From contig NZ_AP024169.1 in the NCBI RefSeq assembly GCF_016591975.1, positions 2,953,001 to 3,017,000 of the forward strand: a DNA stretch of 64,000 bases, read 5' to 3'. Position numbers and translations under genes: made by a program. Shown one piece after another: positions 44,258 through 52,099 of the stretch. The first letter of the stretch is position 1. Every line of letters begins with the position of its first letter. The notes beneath the pieces are model-generated. The model was given only the letters and a program-made list of their open reading frames with translations. It did not search any database and was not told the DNA's origin. Origin of the DNA: Anaeromicropila herbilytica (lineage in GTDB: Bacteria; Bacillota; Clostridia; Lachnospirales; Lachnospiraceae).

Positions 44258-44345
44258 AAGATCCTCCTAAATCTACTTTTCATTCAAATTGCTTTGATTG
44301 TCAAAGTATATTCTAGCATATGAAATATGAAATATCAATCCTTAG

Positions 44346-45539
44346 TTATTTTGTTATTTTACATATAAATACTCCAGCATCTTTTGTTATCTTTAGATAA
44401 CCTTTTTTCATAATCTTTTCATGTAAGAATTCTTTAAAATCCTGATAGCACTGCACAATGTATTCCTTTTGATTTCCATGACAAGACAAGACATAATCAA
44501 TTAATAATTGCTCCTCATCTAATATTAGCGAATCCTCATACTTCGTAGTAGTAACCTGAGTAAAATATTTGTTTAATTTAGTATCTCCATTTTCTAATCC
44601 GAAAATTTCATACAGATCAACTTCTGATAGATTTATTCTAGGGTCAAATTCCTTAGTAAACTCAGTAACTTCTTTCATATGATTTCTTCCATAAGTACTA
44701 CAAATAAAGATACCATTTGGCTTCATTACTCTTTTTATCTCACTTAAAGCCTTATCTAAATCTTTAAGATAAAATAATACATGATTTGCGATAATAATAT
44801 CAAATTCACCATCTTCAAAAGGCATCTCATGGCAATCCATTGCCTGAAATGAAATATTAGAATTTATATGGTCTAGACTTTCTCTAGCTGCATTTACCAT
44901 GCCCTCTGAAATATCTGTTAATTTAATATCTACATCTTTGGGAATTAGATTCTCATTTACCCTCCACATTTCGCCATCTCCACAACCAATCTCTAATACT
45001 TTCTGGTGTGGCTTTAACTCTAACTTAGAGAAAATCCAAGGATACCAACCAATCTTATTTGTTGAATACTGGCTATGCAACTTGATACGAATTTTTAAAT
45101 TTGAAGCACTTTTATATTGTTCTATAATACTTTTCTCCATATTCATTACTTGAATTAAATGAATCATATGCTCCCAATCAATATTTTCTTTATCTTGAAC
45201 GTATTTTGAAGTTTCAATTATGGATTGCTCTACTAATTGTAAATGTTCTATTTTCTGTCTGACTAAATCTAATTGCATCTCGAACGATTTCGTAATGTAA
45301 TTATAATCATTATCATTAATTGTTAAATCAATGATTTCTTCAAGTGAAAATCCTAGATATTTTAACGTTTGTATTTTTTGTAATTTTGCAAAGTCGGCAT
45401 CCGTATAAAAACGGTAACCCACTTCATTAATATAAGTTGGTTTTAATATTCCTTCTTTATCATAATATCGAATTGTTCTTATTGATACCTTTGCTCTTTT
45501 TGCAAATTCCCCTGTCGAATAATAACTATTAGTTTTCAT
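44346..45539 (-). CDS. MerR-type regulator fused to a SAM-dependent methyltransferase
   Basis: A 397-residue two-domain protein. Residues about 5-120 form a MerR winged helix (YSTGEFAKRAKVSIRTIRYY, YRFYTDADFAKLQKI) and a dimerising coiled coil. Residues about 170-300 form a class I methyltransferase: motif I VLEIGCGDGEMW, motif II DVDIKLTDISEGM, motif IV FDIIIANHVLFYL, then AlsEIKRVMKPNG. The fusion suggests a regulator whose effector is bound, or modified, by the methyltransferase-like domain. Its ATG overlaps the end of the ArsC-like gene by 4 bases (ATGA), so they are co-translated. Confidence 0.83.
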   Translation of the reverse strand: MKTNSYYSTGEFAKRAKVSIRTIRYYDKEGILKPTYINEVGYRFYTDADFAKLQKIQTLKYLGFSLEEIIDLTINDNDYNYITKSFEMQLDLVRQKIEHLQLVEQSIIETSKYVQDKENIDWEHMIHLIQVMNMEKSIIEQYKSASNLKIRIKLHSQYSTNKIGWYPWIFSKLELKPHQKVLEIGCGDGEMWRVNENLIPKDVDIKLTDISEGMVNAARESLDHINSNISFQAMDCHEMPFEDGEFDIIIANHVLFYLKDLDKALSEIKRVMKPNGIFICSTYGRNHMKEVTEFTKEFDPRINLSEVDLYEIFGLENGDTKLNKYFTQVTTTKYEDSLILDEEQLLIDYVLSCHGNQKEYIVQCYQDFKEFLHEKIMKKGYLKITKDAGVFICKITK

Positions 45540-45883
45540 AACTTATCCCATGTCTTCCATATTTCAGGCTTATATCCAACCGTAGCTATTTTACCATTTC
45601 GAACAATTGGAGTGCATATTAGTTTCTGATTTTCCAATAACTTCTCCTCCCTATCCTCTTCGGCTAAATATTTTATTAAAGCTACTAAATTTTGATCTTT
45701 TGCATTTTCGTCAAATAATTCTTGCCACCCACCTACGGATTGCTTGATACTATTGTATTCTCCTTTGCTCATTCCCTTTTGAGTTAAATCAATTAATTGA
45801 TACTTAACGCCTCTCTCCTTAAAATAACGCTCTGCTTTTTTTGTGTCAAAACATTTTGGTTTTCCAAATATCTGTATATTCAT
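45536..45883 (-). CDS. ArsC/Spx-family thioredoxin-fold protein
   Basis: A 115-residue protein with IQIFGKPKCFDTKKAERYFK at the N-terminus. It has a single active-site-type Cys (KCFDTKK) and no CxxC, as in ArsC-related YffB/Spx-like proteins. CTPIVRNGKIATVGY corresponds to the conserved cis-proline region. True arsenate reductases need an Arg near CxP... (usually LLRTP-type); here the segment is KLICTPIVRNG, so arsenate reduction is not certain. It is upstream of and overlaps the MerR-methyltransferase gene. Confidence 0.72.
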   Translation of the reverse strand: MNIQIFGKPKCFDTKKAERYFKERGVKYQLIDLTQKGMSKGEYNSIKQSVGGWQELFDENAKDQNLVALIKYLAEEDREEKLLENQKLICTPIVRNGKIATVGYKPEIWKTWDKL

Positions 45884-46197
45884 AACATTTCTCCTAATAA
45901 CAATAATATCTTTGTTGCTACATTAATCAATACATAAATCCCACATTACTAAAATTTATTTTACTATAAAGGTAAATAAGGTGTCAAATTCCAAACCATA
46001 CTTTTCTAAATCCAAAGTAACTTTTAAATCAAGAATGGTGCGATTTCTTCTGAAATCGCACCATTCTATTGCACATAAATCATCAATATTATTAACTACA
46101 TTATTCGTTCTATCCTACTTTTATTTTGCTATGACTATATTCCTATTGCGAATCAAGTTTATCTCTTTTATAATATCAATGAAATATAATAAATCTG
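45884..46197. other. 314-base intergenic region with a strong hairpin
   Basis: It holds the promoter of the ArsC-like gene and the 3' end of the SLOG gene, with the hairpin at 46033-46066 between. No gene is seen. Confidence 0.55.
46033..46066 (-). terminator. Perfect 14-bp hairpin downstream of the SLOG gene
   Basis: GAATGGTGCGATTT (46033-46046) pairs perfectly with AAATCGCACCATTC (46053-46066) around a 6-base loop. The following T-tract is weak, so termination is likely but not certain. It lies about 130 bases after the SLOG gene stop. Confidence 0.6.
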
Positions 46198-46719
46198 TTA
46201 ACGAACTAATACAATAGCTTTTCCCGTTTTTGGATTGAGATAGACATACTTTTTATCAGCATTTGTCATAGACACATATCTTTTAATTTTATTCAGATAA
46301 CTTTTTTCACAAATGAAGAATACGATATCACTTCTGTCAATCATGTATTGTATGCTGCGTTCTCTTGCAATTGGGCTTTTTTGTCGAGACACCAATACTT
46401 CATTATCACAATGTTCTATTATGCTATAATATTTATCTCGAACATATTCTGGATAGTATTCAGATTGTGTTTCATAAGGTATTGCACATCTTAATTTTAA
46501 GAAAGAGTACTTCTTTTTCATATTAAGAACGCTTTTTGCTGCATGAATTGTTAAACCAATATCCATATTGCATATAAATTCACTTACATTATTATTCGAA
46601 ACTAAACAGTCAATTACTTTTTCAATCTTACTAATTAATTCCTTTGTTCCTTGTGTTTCCATGTAAACCATAACCTCATTTAATGATTCTTGACCTATAA
46701 AACAACATCTTCGTTTCAT
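46198..46719 (-). CDS. SLOG-family protein (DUF1273/YpsA-like)
   Basis: A 173-residue protein resembling the DUF1273/YpsA branch of the SLOG nucleotide-binding superfamily. The N-terminus RRCCFIGQESLNE corresponds to the family CxTGHR strand. FICNMDIGLTIHAAKSVL corresponds to the glycine-rich second motif. LRCAIPYETQSEYYPEYVRD and ARERSIQYMIDRSDIVFFI are further family segments. The GHR and GMA motifs are altered (GQE, NMD), so it is divergent. Start ATG 46719 has GAGGGGAG upstream. The role may be sensing of a nucleotide-like ligand; no partner gene is adjacent. Confidence 0.6.
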   Translation of the reverse strand: MKRRCCFIGQESLNEVMVYMETQGTKELISKIEKVIDCLVSNNNVSEFICNMDIGLTIHAAKSVLNMKKKYSFLKLRCAIPYETQSEYYPEYVRDKYYSIIEHCDNEVLVSRQKSPIARERSIQYMIDRSDIVFFICEKSYLNKIKRYVSMTNADKKYVYLNPKTGKAIVLVR

Positions 46720-47371
46720 AATATAGCTCCCCTCTCTCATTAACTTTGCTAAATTGTCTACATTTTTTCCCGATAACCCTATTATTTCTACCTATTTTTT
46801 ACAAATTTATTTAACTTTACACTATTATTTTCGTCATATTTGCCAAAATATATAATAGCTTTTTAAGAAAATTATATATTATTTTTCGTCACATCTTACT
46901 GTATTTCTCTGATTTTTATCGTATTTCCCTCCTTCTCATCTTATTTTGTTTATATTTAAAACTTTGGATTATTTGTATCTAAGATATTTATAGTAATTTA
47001 AACCTAGAGCTTAATGTTGGCTCCTAGCATTAGAACATTATGTAATATATTTTTCTAATCTGATAAAATATATCAATATGAATTTATGACAATATTTATT
47101 TACACATTAAACAATTTATTTAGTGGTAATAATTTGAATAATTAACTGTATATTACCACTAGATAAATTGTTTGTAAATATTAATGAATCGGTTTTTTTA
47201 TATTTTTAATACATTGTGTGTTTTCTTGTTATTGTATTCTGAATATTTTTACGATTTGTGTCGTTTTATGGTTTTTCATTAGTTTTTTTGTATTTTTTAA
47301 AGTAAATAACTTGTCTGTTTTCATGAATAGGTATACAATTGATTGGATTTATAAAAGGAGGTCTCTAAACA
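46720..47371. other. 652-base divergent intergenic region
   Basis: It separates the SLOG gene from the YibE/F pair. It contains the 92-bp palindromic element at 47091-47182 and very AT-rich sequence. An open frame at 47218-47412 overlaps the next gene's start and lacks a ribosome site, so I do not call it. Confidence 0.6.
47091..47182. repeat. 92-bp imperfect palindrome
   Basis: AACAATTTATTTAGTGGTAAT (about 47110-47130) pairs with ATTACCACTAGATAAATTGTT (47152-47172), 20 of 21. The arms extend outward as AATATTTATTTAC / GTAAATATT. It lies about 190 bases before the YibE-type start. There is no T-tract of terminator type. It may be a fold-back element, a regulatory stem-loop or a protein-binding palindrome. 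Confidence 0.6.
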
Positions 47372-48532
47372 TTGTTAACATTAAAATCAAACTCCATCTA
47401 TCAAATAGGTAATGATAAGTATAGAAATATCATTCATAAAAACAGGAAAAAAATTATCATTTCATCAATTTTCCTCATTTTACTATTTATATTGTATATA
47501 ATACTAAGCCATAACTATAACTATTATCATCGAACAATAGCCAAAGTAAATATAGTAACTAGTACGTATACTCATAGTGAAGAAAATGAATTTGGTGATG
47601 TTGAAAAATACTATACCCAAAAAATTACTGCGCTTATCATGAATGGAAATCATAAAGGAAAATTAGTAAAATTGAATAACACTTACTCGAGCTCTCAGGT
47701 ATATGACTGCAAATATGATAAAGGCGATGAGTTATTTATCACTCTTTCAAACAATAAATCGCATACAATAACTGCTACCATTACTGGCTTTAAGCAAGAT
47801 AAATACTTACTTATGCTTGTATCTATCTTTGTCTTATTTATATTATTAATTTCTAAAAAGAAAGGCTTCTTTACAATAATTAGCATACTTACAAATATTC
47901 TTCTAGTGTCGTATTGTCTGGACTTATATTTTAAAGGTGTTGACATTTTATTTTTAAGCATCTGTCTTGTACTATGTTTTACCGTCTTTTCCTTGTTTTT
48001 AATTAGTGGATGGAATAAAAAAACGATAGCAGCGATCTTATCAACCCTATTATCGTTATCTGCTATGATGCTACTATATTACATTGTACTGAAAAATACA
48101 TCAGGCATCGACTACGCCTCAATGGAATATATGACTATGCCGAATGATGTTGAAGAAATCTTTTTATCTGAAATACTAATCGGTGGACTAGGCGCTATTA
48201 TGGATATTGCCATCACTATGGCTGCTTCTACAAGTGAATTGGTGGAGAAAAATCGTGATGTACAAACAAAAGATTTACTACGTTCAGGTAAAGAAATAGG
48301 TAATGACATTATGGGAACTATGATTAATGTGCTGTTATTTACTTATCTAAGTAGTGGTATACCATTCTTTATACTTGCTATGAAAAATGGTATCCATATA
48401 AAAAATATTCTTACTATGTACATGCCTTATGAAATATATCGATTTTTAACAGGAAGCATTGGAATACTATTATCTATCCCAATCTCAATATTTCTATCAA
48501 TTTTATTACTAAGAAAGGGACGTAAATCATGA
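47372..48532 (+). CDS. YibE/F-family membrane protein (first of pair)
   Basis: A 386-residue protein starting at TTG 47372, with AAAGGAGG 10 bases upstream. One N-terminal helix (about 27-48) is followed by an external beta-rich domain (about 55-140) and about seven membrane helices. The signature ISEILIGGLGAIMDIAITMA-like stretch (SEILIGGLGAIMDIAITMAA) and LRSGKEIGNDIMGTMINVLL identify the YibE/F family. Function is unknown; the conserved charged residues within helices suggest a transporter. It overlaps the next gene by 4 bases. Confidence 0.82.
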   Translation: MLTLKSNSIYQIGNDKYRNIIHKNRKKIIISSIFLILLFILYIILSHNYNYYHRTIAKVNIVTSTYTHSEENEFGDVEKYYTQKITALIMNGNHKGKLVKLNNTYSSSQVYDCKYDKGDELFITLSNNKSHTITATITGFKQDKYLLMLVSIFVLFILLISKKKGFFTIISILTNILLVSYCLDLYFKGVDILFLSICLVLCFTVFSLFLISGWNKKTIAAILSTLLSLSAMMLLYYIVLKNTSGIDYASMEYMTMPNDVEEIFLSEILIGGLGAIMDIAITMAASTSELVEKNRDVQTKDLLRSGKEIGNDIMGTMINVLLFTYLSSGIPFFILAMKNGIHIKNILTMYMPYEIYRFLTGSIGILLSIPISIFLSILLLRKGRKS

Positions 48533-49326
48533 TTATTGTATTACTTATTATTCTAATGCTATTAATGTTTCTCATTGGAGGGGATCGAGGTGTTGTATCC
48601 TTTGTAACATTATGCGCTAATTTTATTTTTATGCTAGTAGCCATTCTGCTAATGTATTGGGGAATAAATGCAATTGCAGTTACTTATATATGTTGTATCC
48701 TAATTAGTTTAGTAACTCTTTTCTATCAAAATGGTGAAAATGCTAAGACTTTTTCCGCTTTTATTTCAATATTTATCATAATAACCTTATTATCTTTCTT
48801 CGCATATAAAATGGGTTATGCAGCAAATCTTCAAGGATTTAGCACTGAAAAACAATTAGAAGATGAAATGTCTGGCCTTTCTGTTAATATGAATATCGAT
48901 ATGATTAAGATTGCTTTTGCAGTTATTATGATTGGACTCATTGGTGCTGTATTAGATATGTCTATCGCTATCTCTTCTTCTGTATATGAGGTGTATAAAA
49001 ACAATAACCACTTAACTCAAAAAGATTTATTCTTATCTGGTATTAACATTGGAAGTGATATTATTGGATCGACGACTAACACTCTGTTTTTTGCATTTTT
49101 AGCTGAATTTTTAATGCTGATGATTCGTTTCAAAAAGGAACACTACTCCTTTGATAAAATTATCAATTCCAAAGCATTTTCACAGGAAATGATACCAATC
49201 ATATTTAGTTGTATAGGCTGTATTTTAATTATACCGATTTGTTCTGTCATTATTTCTTATGTCTTAACACATAAAAGTACTTTTCATAAGTGGCTAAAAG
49301 AGGATCCTATTTTTCAAAACGATTAA
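48529..49326 (+). CDS. YibE/F-family membrane protein (second of pair)
   Basis: A 265-residue, all-helical membrane protein. It repeats the family core (MIGLIGAVLDMSIAISSSVYE and LFLSGINIGSDIIGSTTNTL) but lacks the external domain. The ATGA overlap with the first gene indicates strict co-translation, so the two probably form a heteromeric membrane complex. The paired arrangement is common in Firmicutes. Substrate unknown. Confidence 0.8.
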   Translation: MIIVLLIILMLLMFLIGGDRGVVSFVTLCANFIFMLVAILLMYWGINAIAVTYICCILISLVTLFYQNGENAKTFSAFISIFIIITLLSFFAYKMGYAANLQGFSTEKQLEDEMSGLSVNMNIDMIKIAFAVIMIGLIGAVLDMSIAISSSVYEVYKNNNHLTQKDLFLSGINIGSDIIGSTTNTLFFAFLAEFLMLMIRFKKEHYSFDKIINSKAFSQEMIPIIFSCIGCILIIPICSVIISYVLTHKSTFHKWLKEDPIFQND

Positions 49327-49330
49327 TTAA

Positions 49331-49364
49331 ATGACCTGTCTAGAAAATAGTCTAGACAGGTCAT
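49331..49364 (+). terminator. Intrinsic terminator between the YibE/F pair and the chromate transporter genes
   Basis: ATGACCTGTCTAGA (49331-49344) pairs perfectly with TCTAGACAGGTCAT (49351-49364). It lies 5 bases after the YibE/F stop and 24 bases before the chromate gene's stop on the other strand, so it serves both. Confidence 0.85.
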
Positions 49365-49387
49365 TTGTCGAGCAAATCATATTATAT

Positions 49388-49948
49388 TTATATAAAATAT
49401 AAACCTAGTCGTATGATACCTGCTCCTAACATAATATATATAGGATTTGTTTTATATTTTCTTAATATATAAAGCGCACCTACAATTAATACGATTGATA
49501 CATAATCAAGATTTTGTAGTATGTGCGTGTTCGAACTATTTGGTAAAACGGAAGCTTGAAGTAAAGAAAAACCAGATATTGCAATTAATGCGATAACCGT
49601 TGGCCTTAATCCATATAATATTCCATCCATAAATGATAGACCACGATATTTATAATACAAAATAGATAAAAATAAAATGATTATGATGGATGGTAATACG
49701 CAACCTATTGTTGCTACAATTGCCCCCTTTATTCCTGCTACGTTGATTCCCACAAAGGTTGCAGCATTAATAGCAATTGGACCAGGTGTTGTTTGTGAGA
49801 TGGTTATTATATCAGCAAATTCTTTCATTGTTAACCAATGATGCTTTGTAACTACTTGATTTTGAATAAATGGTAATGATGCATATCCCCCACCAAAACT
49901 AAATAAGCCAATCTGTATAAAGCTAAGTAATAATTGAATGTAAATCAT
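49388..49948 (-). CDS. Chromate transporter, half-size (ChrA family), second gene
   Basis: A 186-residue membrane protein of the CHR family. FSFGGGYASLPFIQNQVV and ITISQTTPGPIAINAATFVG are the two conserved motifs of one CHR domain. About six helices are expected. Short ChrA proteins act as pairs of oppositely oriented halves; this one and the next upstream gene form such a pair. The family exports chromate, but many members are thought to move other anions such as sulfate. Confidence 0.85.
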   Translation of the reverse strand: MIYIQLLLSFIQIGLFSFGGGYASLPFIQNQVVTKHHWLTMKEFADIITISQTTPGPIAINAATFVGINVAGIKGAIVATIGCVLPSIIIILFLSILYYKYRGLSFMDGILYGLRPTVIALIAISGFSLLQASVLPNSSNTHILQNLDYVSIVLIVGALYILRKYKTNPIYIMLGAGIIRLGLYFI

Positions 49949-50007
49949 ATTTTTCTTGCCTTTCTAATTTTAATTACCTCATTAAGTGATATAAGAGAAA
50001 ACTTAGC

Positions 50008-50565
50008 TCATATCTTACTTTTTCTCTTTACTAAAACAATTCCTATGATACCACTTATTAACAAAACAATTCCTATATTGATATGAAAAACAGCTGTCAA
50101 TATGATGGATATCATAAGTATTATAATAGAATCAACTCTCTTATCTTTTATAAACGGTGTTATCATTGTAATTACAACATCAAAGACCACTGCTACTACT
50201 CCGGCTTGCATTCCTTGAAGTATTAATTGAATTATTAGATTTCCCTTAACTGATTGATAGGCAACGGATAATATTGAAATAATTATAAAAGGTGGTAAAA
50301 CAGTACCACATATTGTGATCATCACTCCTAATAATCCTGCTAATCGATATCCAATACTAATTGCTCCATTTATAGCAACTGCACCTGGAGCAGCTTGTGC
50401 TATTGCAATTAGATTCAACATTTCCTCTTCTTCTATCCAATGCAAATCATCGACAAACTTCCTTTTCATTAGTGGTACAATTACATAACCACCACCAAAA
50501 GTAAAAGCACTAATAAAAAAGGTGGATAAAAACATTGTTAAATAAAAATTATAGTTTTTTTTCAT
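50008..50565 (-). CDS. Chromate transporter, half-size (ChrA family), first gene
   Basis: A 185-residue CHR-domain protein: AFTFGGGYVIVPLMKRKFV and AIAQAAPGAVAINGAISIG. It is co-directional with the second half-gene, 59 bases upstream of it, and divergent from a LysR regulator. In this arrangement the regulator commonly controls the pair. The paired halves would assemble as an antiparallel heterodimer. Confidence 0.85.
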   Translation of the reverse strand: MKKNYNFYLTMFLSTFFISAFTFGGGYVIVPLMKRKFVDDLHWIEEEEMLNLIAIAQAAPGAVAINGAISIGYRLAGLLGVMITICGTVLPPFIIISILSVAYQSVKGNLIIQLILQGMQAGVVAVVFDVVITMITPFIKDKRVDSIIILMISIILTAVFHINIGIVLLISGIIGIVLVKRKSKI

Positions 50566-50743
50566 ATTTTTTTGCCTTTATATAACACAATATTTTGATA
50601 AATTATTGCGTTATTCCCTTCTAAATCTTACGTTGAACTACCATATTTTCTTTCTCATCAATTATATAACTTGAATATACTTAAGTAAAATAATATAATT
50701 TTATTATATGCATAACCTTTTCATTATAATTGGAGGAAAAATA

Positions 50744-51625
50744 ATGACTTTAAGACATCTGAGAATATTCGTTATTGTCTGTAATGAACATAGTATTACC
50801 AATGCTTCAAAAAAGCTATTTATCTCACAGCCAGCTGTTAGTACAGCAATTAAAGAAATAGAAGAATATTATAATATAAAACTCTTTGACCGTGTATCAA
50901 AGAAACTATATCTTACAAACATTGGAACTCAAATCTATGATTACGCTTCACATATCACTACACTTTTTGATAATTTAGAAGACTTAGTTAAGAGTCCTGA
51001 TTCTACAAATACACTAAGAATAGGTTCTAGCATTACTATCGGTACCTATTTATTACCCGATTACATTAAAACCTTTCAAGATAAATATCCTACAATTAGA
51101 ACTCTAATTACCATAGATAGCTCTGATCTTATCGAACAAATGGTATTAAATAATGAATTAGACTTCGGTTTAATCGAAGGTGTGGTTCATTCAAATAGCT
51201 TGATACATAATAGTTTTATGGAAGATGAATTAGTAGTAATTGTTCCAAACCATAGCCCATTATTAGAGATACCCAATTTAAAGATAACTGATTTAAAAAA
51301 TGAAAATTTTTTAATGAGAGAAAAGAATAGTGGAACAAGAGAACTTGCAGAATCCTTTTTATTACTACACGACATATCAATAACACCAATATGGAACAGT
51401 ACCAGTACTAAAGCAATTGTTTATGGTGTTAGTAAAGGACTTGGAATCTCTATTCTACCCAAAAAATTGGTGGAACCTTTCATGGAACAAGGCATTATTA
51501 GTATATTACCCATTAATAACCAAAGATTCACCAGACAATTTCATATAATTTACCATAAAAATAAATATTTATCAAAAGCTTATTTTGATTTCTTTGAATT
51601 GGTAAATCAGAATTATCAAAATTGA
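50744..51625 (+). CDS. LysR-family transcriptional regulator
   Basis: A 293-residue regulator. MTLRHLRIFVIVCNEHSITNAS starts the winged helix-turn-helix, with the recognition segment KKLFISQPAVSTAIKEIEEY. The effector-binding domain follows (LRIGSSITIGTYLLPDYIK; later GVSKGLGISILPKKLV). Start ATG 50744 has TGGAGGAAA in front; a TTG/ATG frame 12 codons earlier lacks it. It is divergent from the chromate transporter pair across 178 bases, so that pair is the likely target. It resembles the CysB/CbbR-like subgroup that responds to small anions or metabolites. Confidence 0.87.
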   Translation: MTLRHLRIFVIVCNEHSITNASKKLFISQPAVSTAIKEIEEYYNIKLFDRVSKKLYLTNIGTQIYDYASHITTLFDNLEDLVKSPDSTNTLRIGSSITIGTYLLPDYIKTFQDKYPTIRTLITIDSSDLIEQMVLNNELDFGLIEGVVHSNSLIHNSFMEDELVVIVPNHSPLLEIPNLKITDLKNENFLMREKNSGTRELAESFLLLHDISITPIWNSTSTKAIVYGVSKGLGISILPKKLVEPFMEQGIISILPINNQRFTRQFHIIYHKNKYLSKAYFDFFELVNQNYQN

Positions 51626-51817
51626 TATAATCTTATCTAATTATTTTAACAGAACAAACTAAATTACATCTTTACCATGTATTTTCTTAATAAAGAATAC
51701 TTCTTTATCAAATAATAAAAACGTTAACTTTTGTAAAGTCAATTGTAAAAATAATTATATATTTATATATAACCTTATTTTTGCAATTGCTATTCACCAT
51801 TTGAAAGGAGTATTGCT

Positions 51818-52024
51818 ATGAATAAAGTACACTACGATGTCACCCGTTTACAGAATAGTACGATGAAAACACAATTAAAAAATGCTTTAGATAAACTAGA
51901 AGGCATACAGAATGTTAGTGTAGATTTAGGACAAAGCTCTATCGATGTTGAATACAATGACGAAGCAAATGAAAGAGAGATTCGAGATTGCATTCAGCAC
52001 GTTGGATGCAAAATAGAACAATAA
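51818..52024 (+). CDS. HMA-like domain protein without metal-binding cysteines
   Basis: A 68-residue ferredoxin-fold domain protein. KTQLKNALDKLEGIQNVSVDLG and SSIDVEYNDEANEREIRDCI follow the beta-alpha-beta-beta-alpha-beta pattern of copper chaperones. The GMxCxxC loop is replaced by VTRLQNSTM, so it cannot bind a metal in the usual way; a single Cys occurs near each end of the last helix region. GAAAGGAG precedes the ATG. It may be a protein-interaction or structural domain. Insertion sequence copy 2 lies just downstream of its terminator. Confidence 0.75.
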   Translation: MNKVHYDVTRLQNSTMKTQLKNALDKLEGIQNVSVDLGQSSIDVEYNDEANEREIRDCIQHVGCKIEQ

Positions 52025-52049
52025 TTTATTATGCAAAAAAGTTAACAAA

Positions 52050-52099
52050 AAAGAGTTACAGCAAATCAATACTGACTTGTTGTAACTCTTTATTATTAT
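52050..52099 (+). terminator. Intrinsic terminator at the left edge of insertion sequence copy 2
   Basis: AAAGAGTTACAGCAA (52050-52064) pairs with TTGTTGTAACTCTTT (52077-52091) with one mismatch. It then runs into ATTATTAT, which is the target duplication, before the insertion sequence. It terminates the HMA-like gene. Confidence 0.8.

Noticed and set aside
47218..47412. 64-codon hydrophobic open frame before the YibE/F gene
   Set aside because: No ribosome site precedes it and it overlaps the well-supported TTG start at 47372; the hydrophobicity follows from T-rich sequence.
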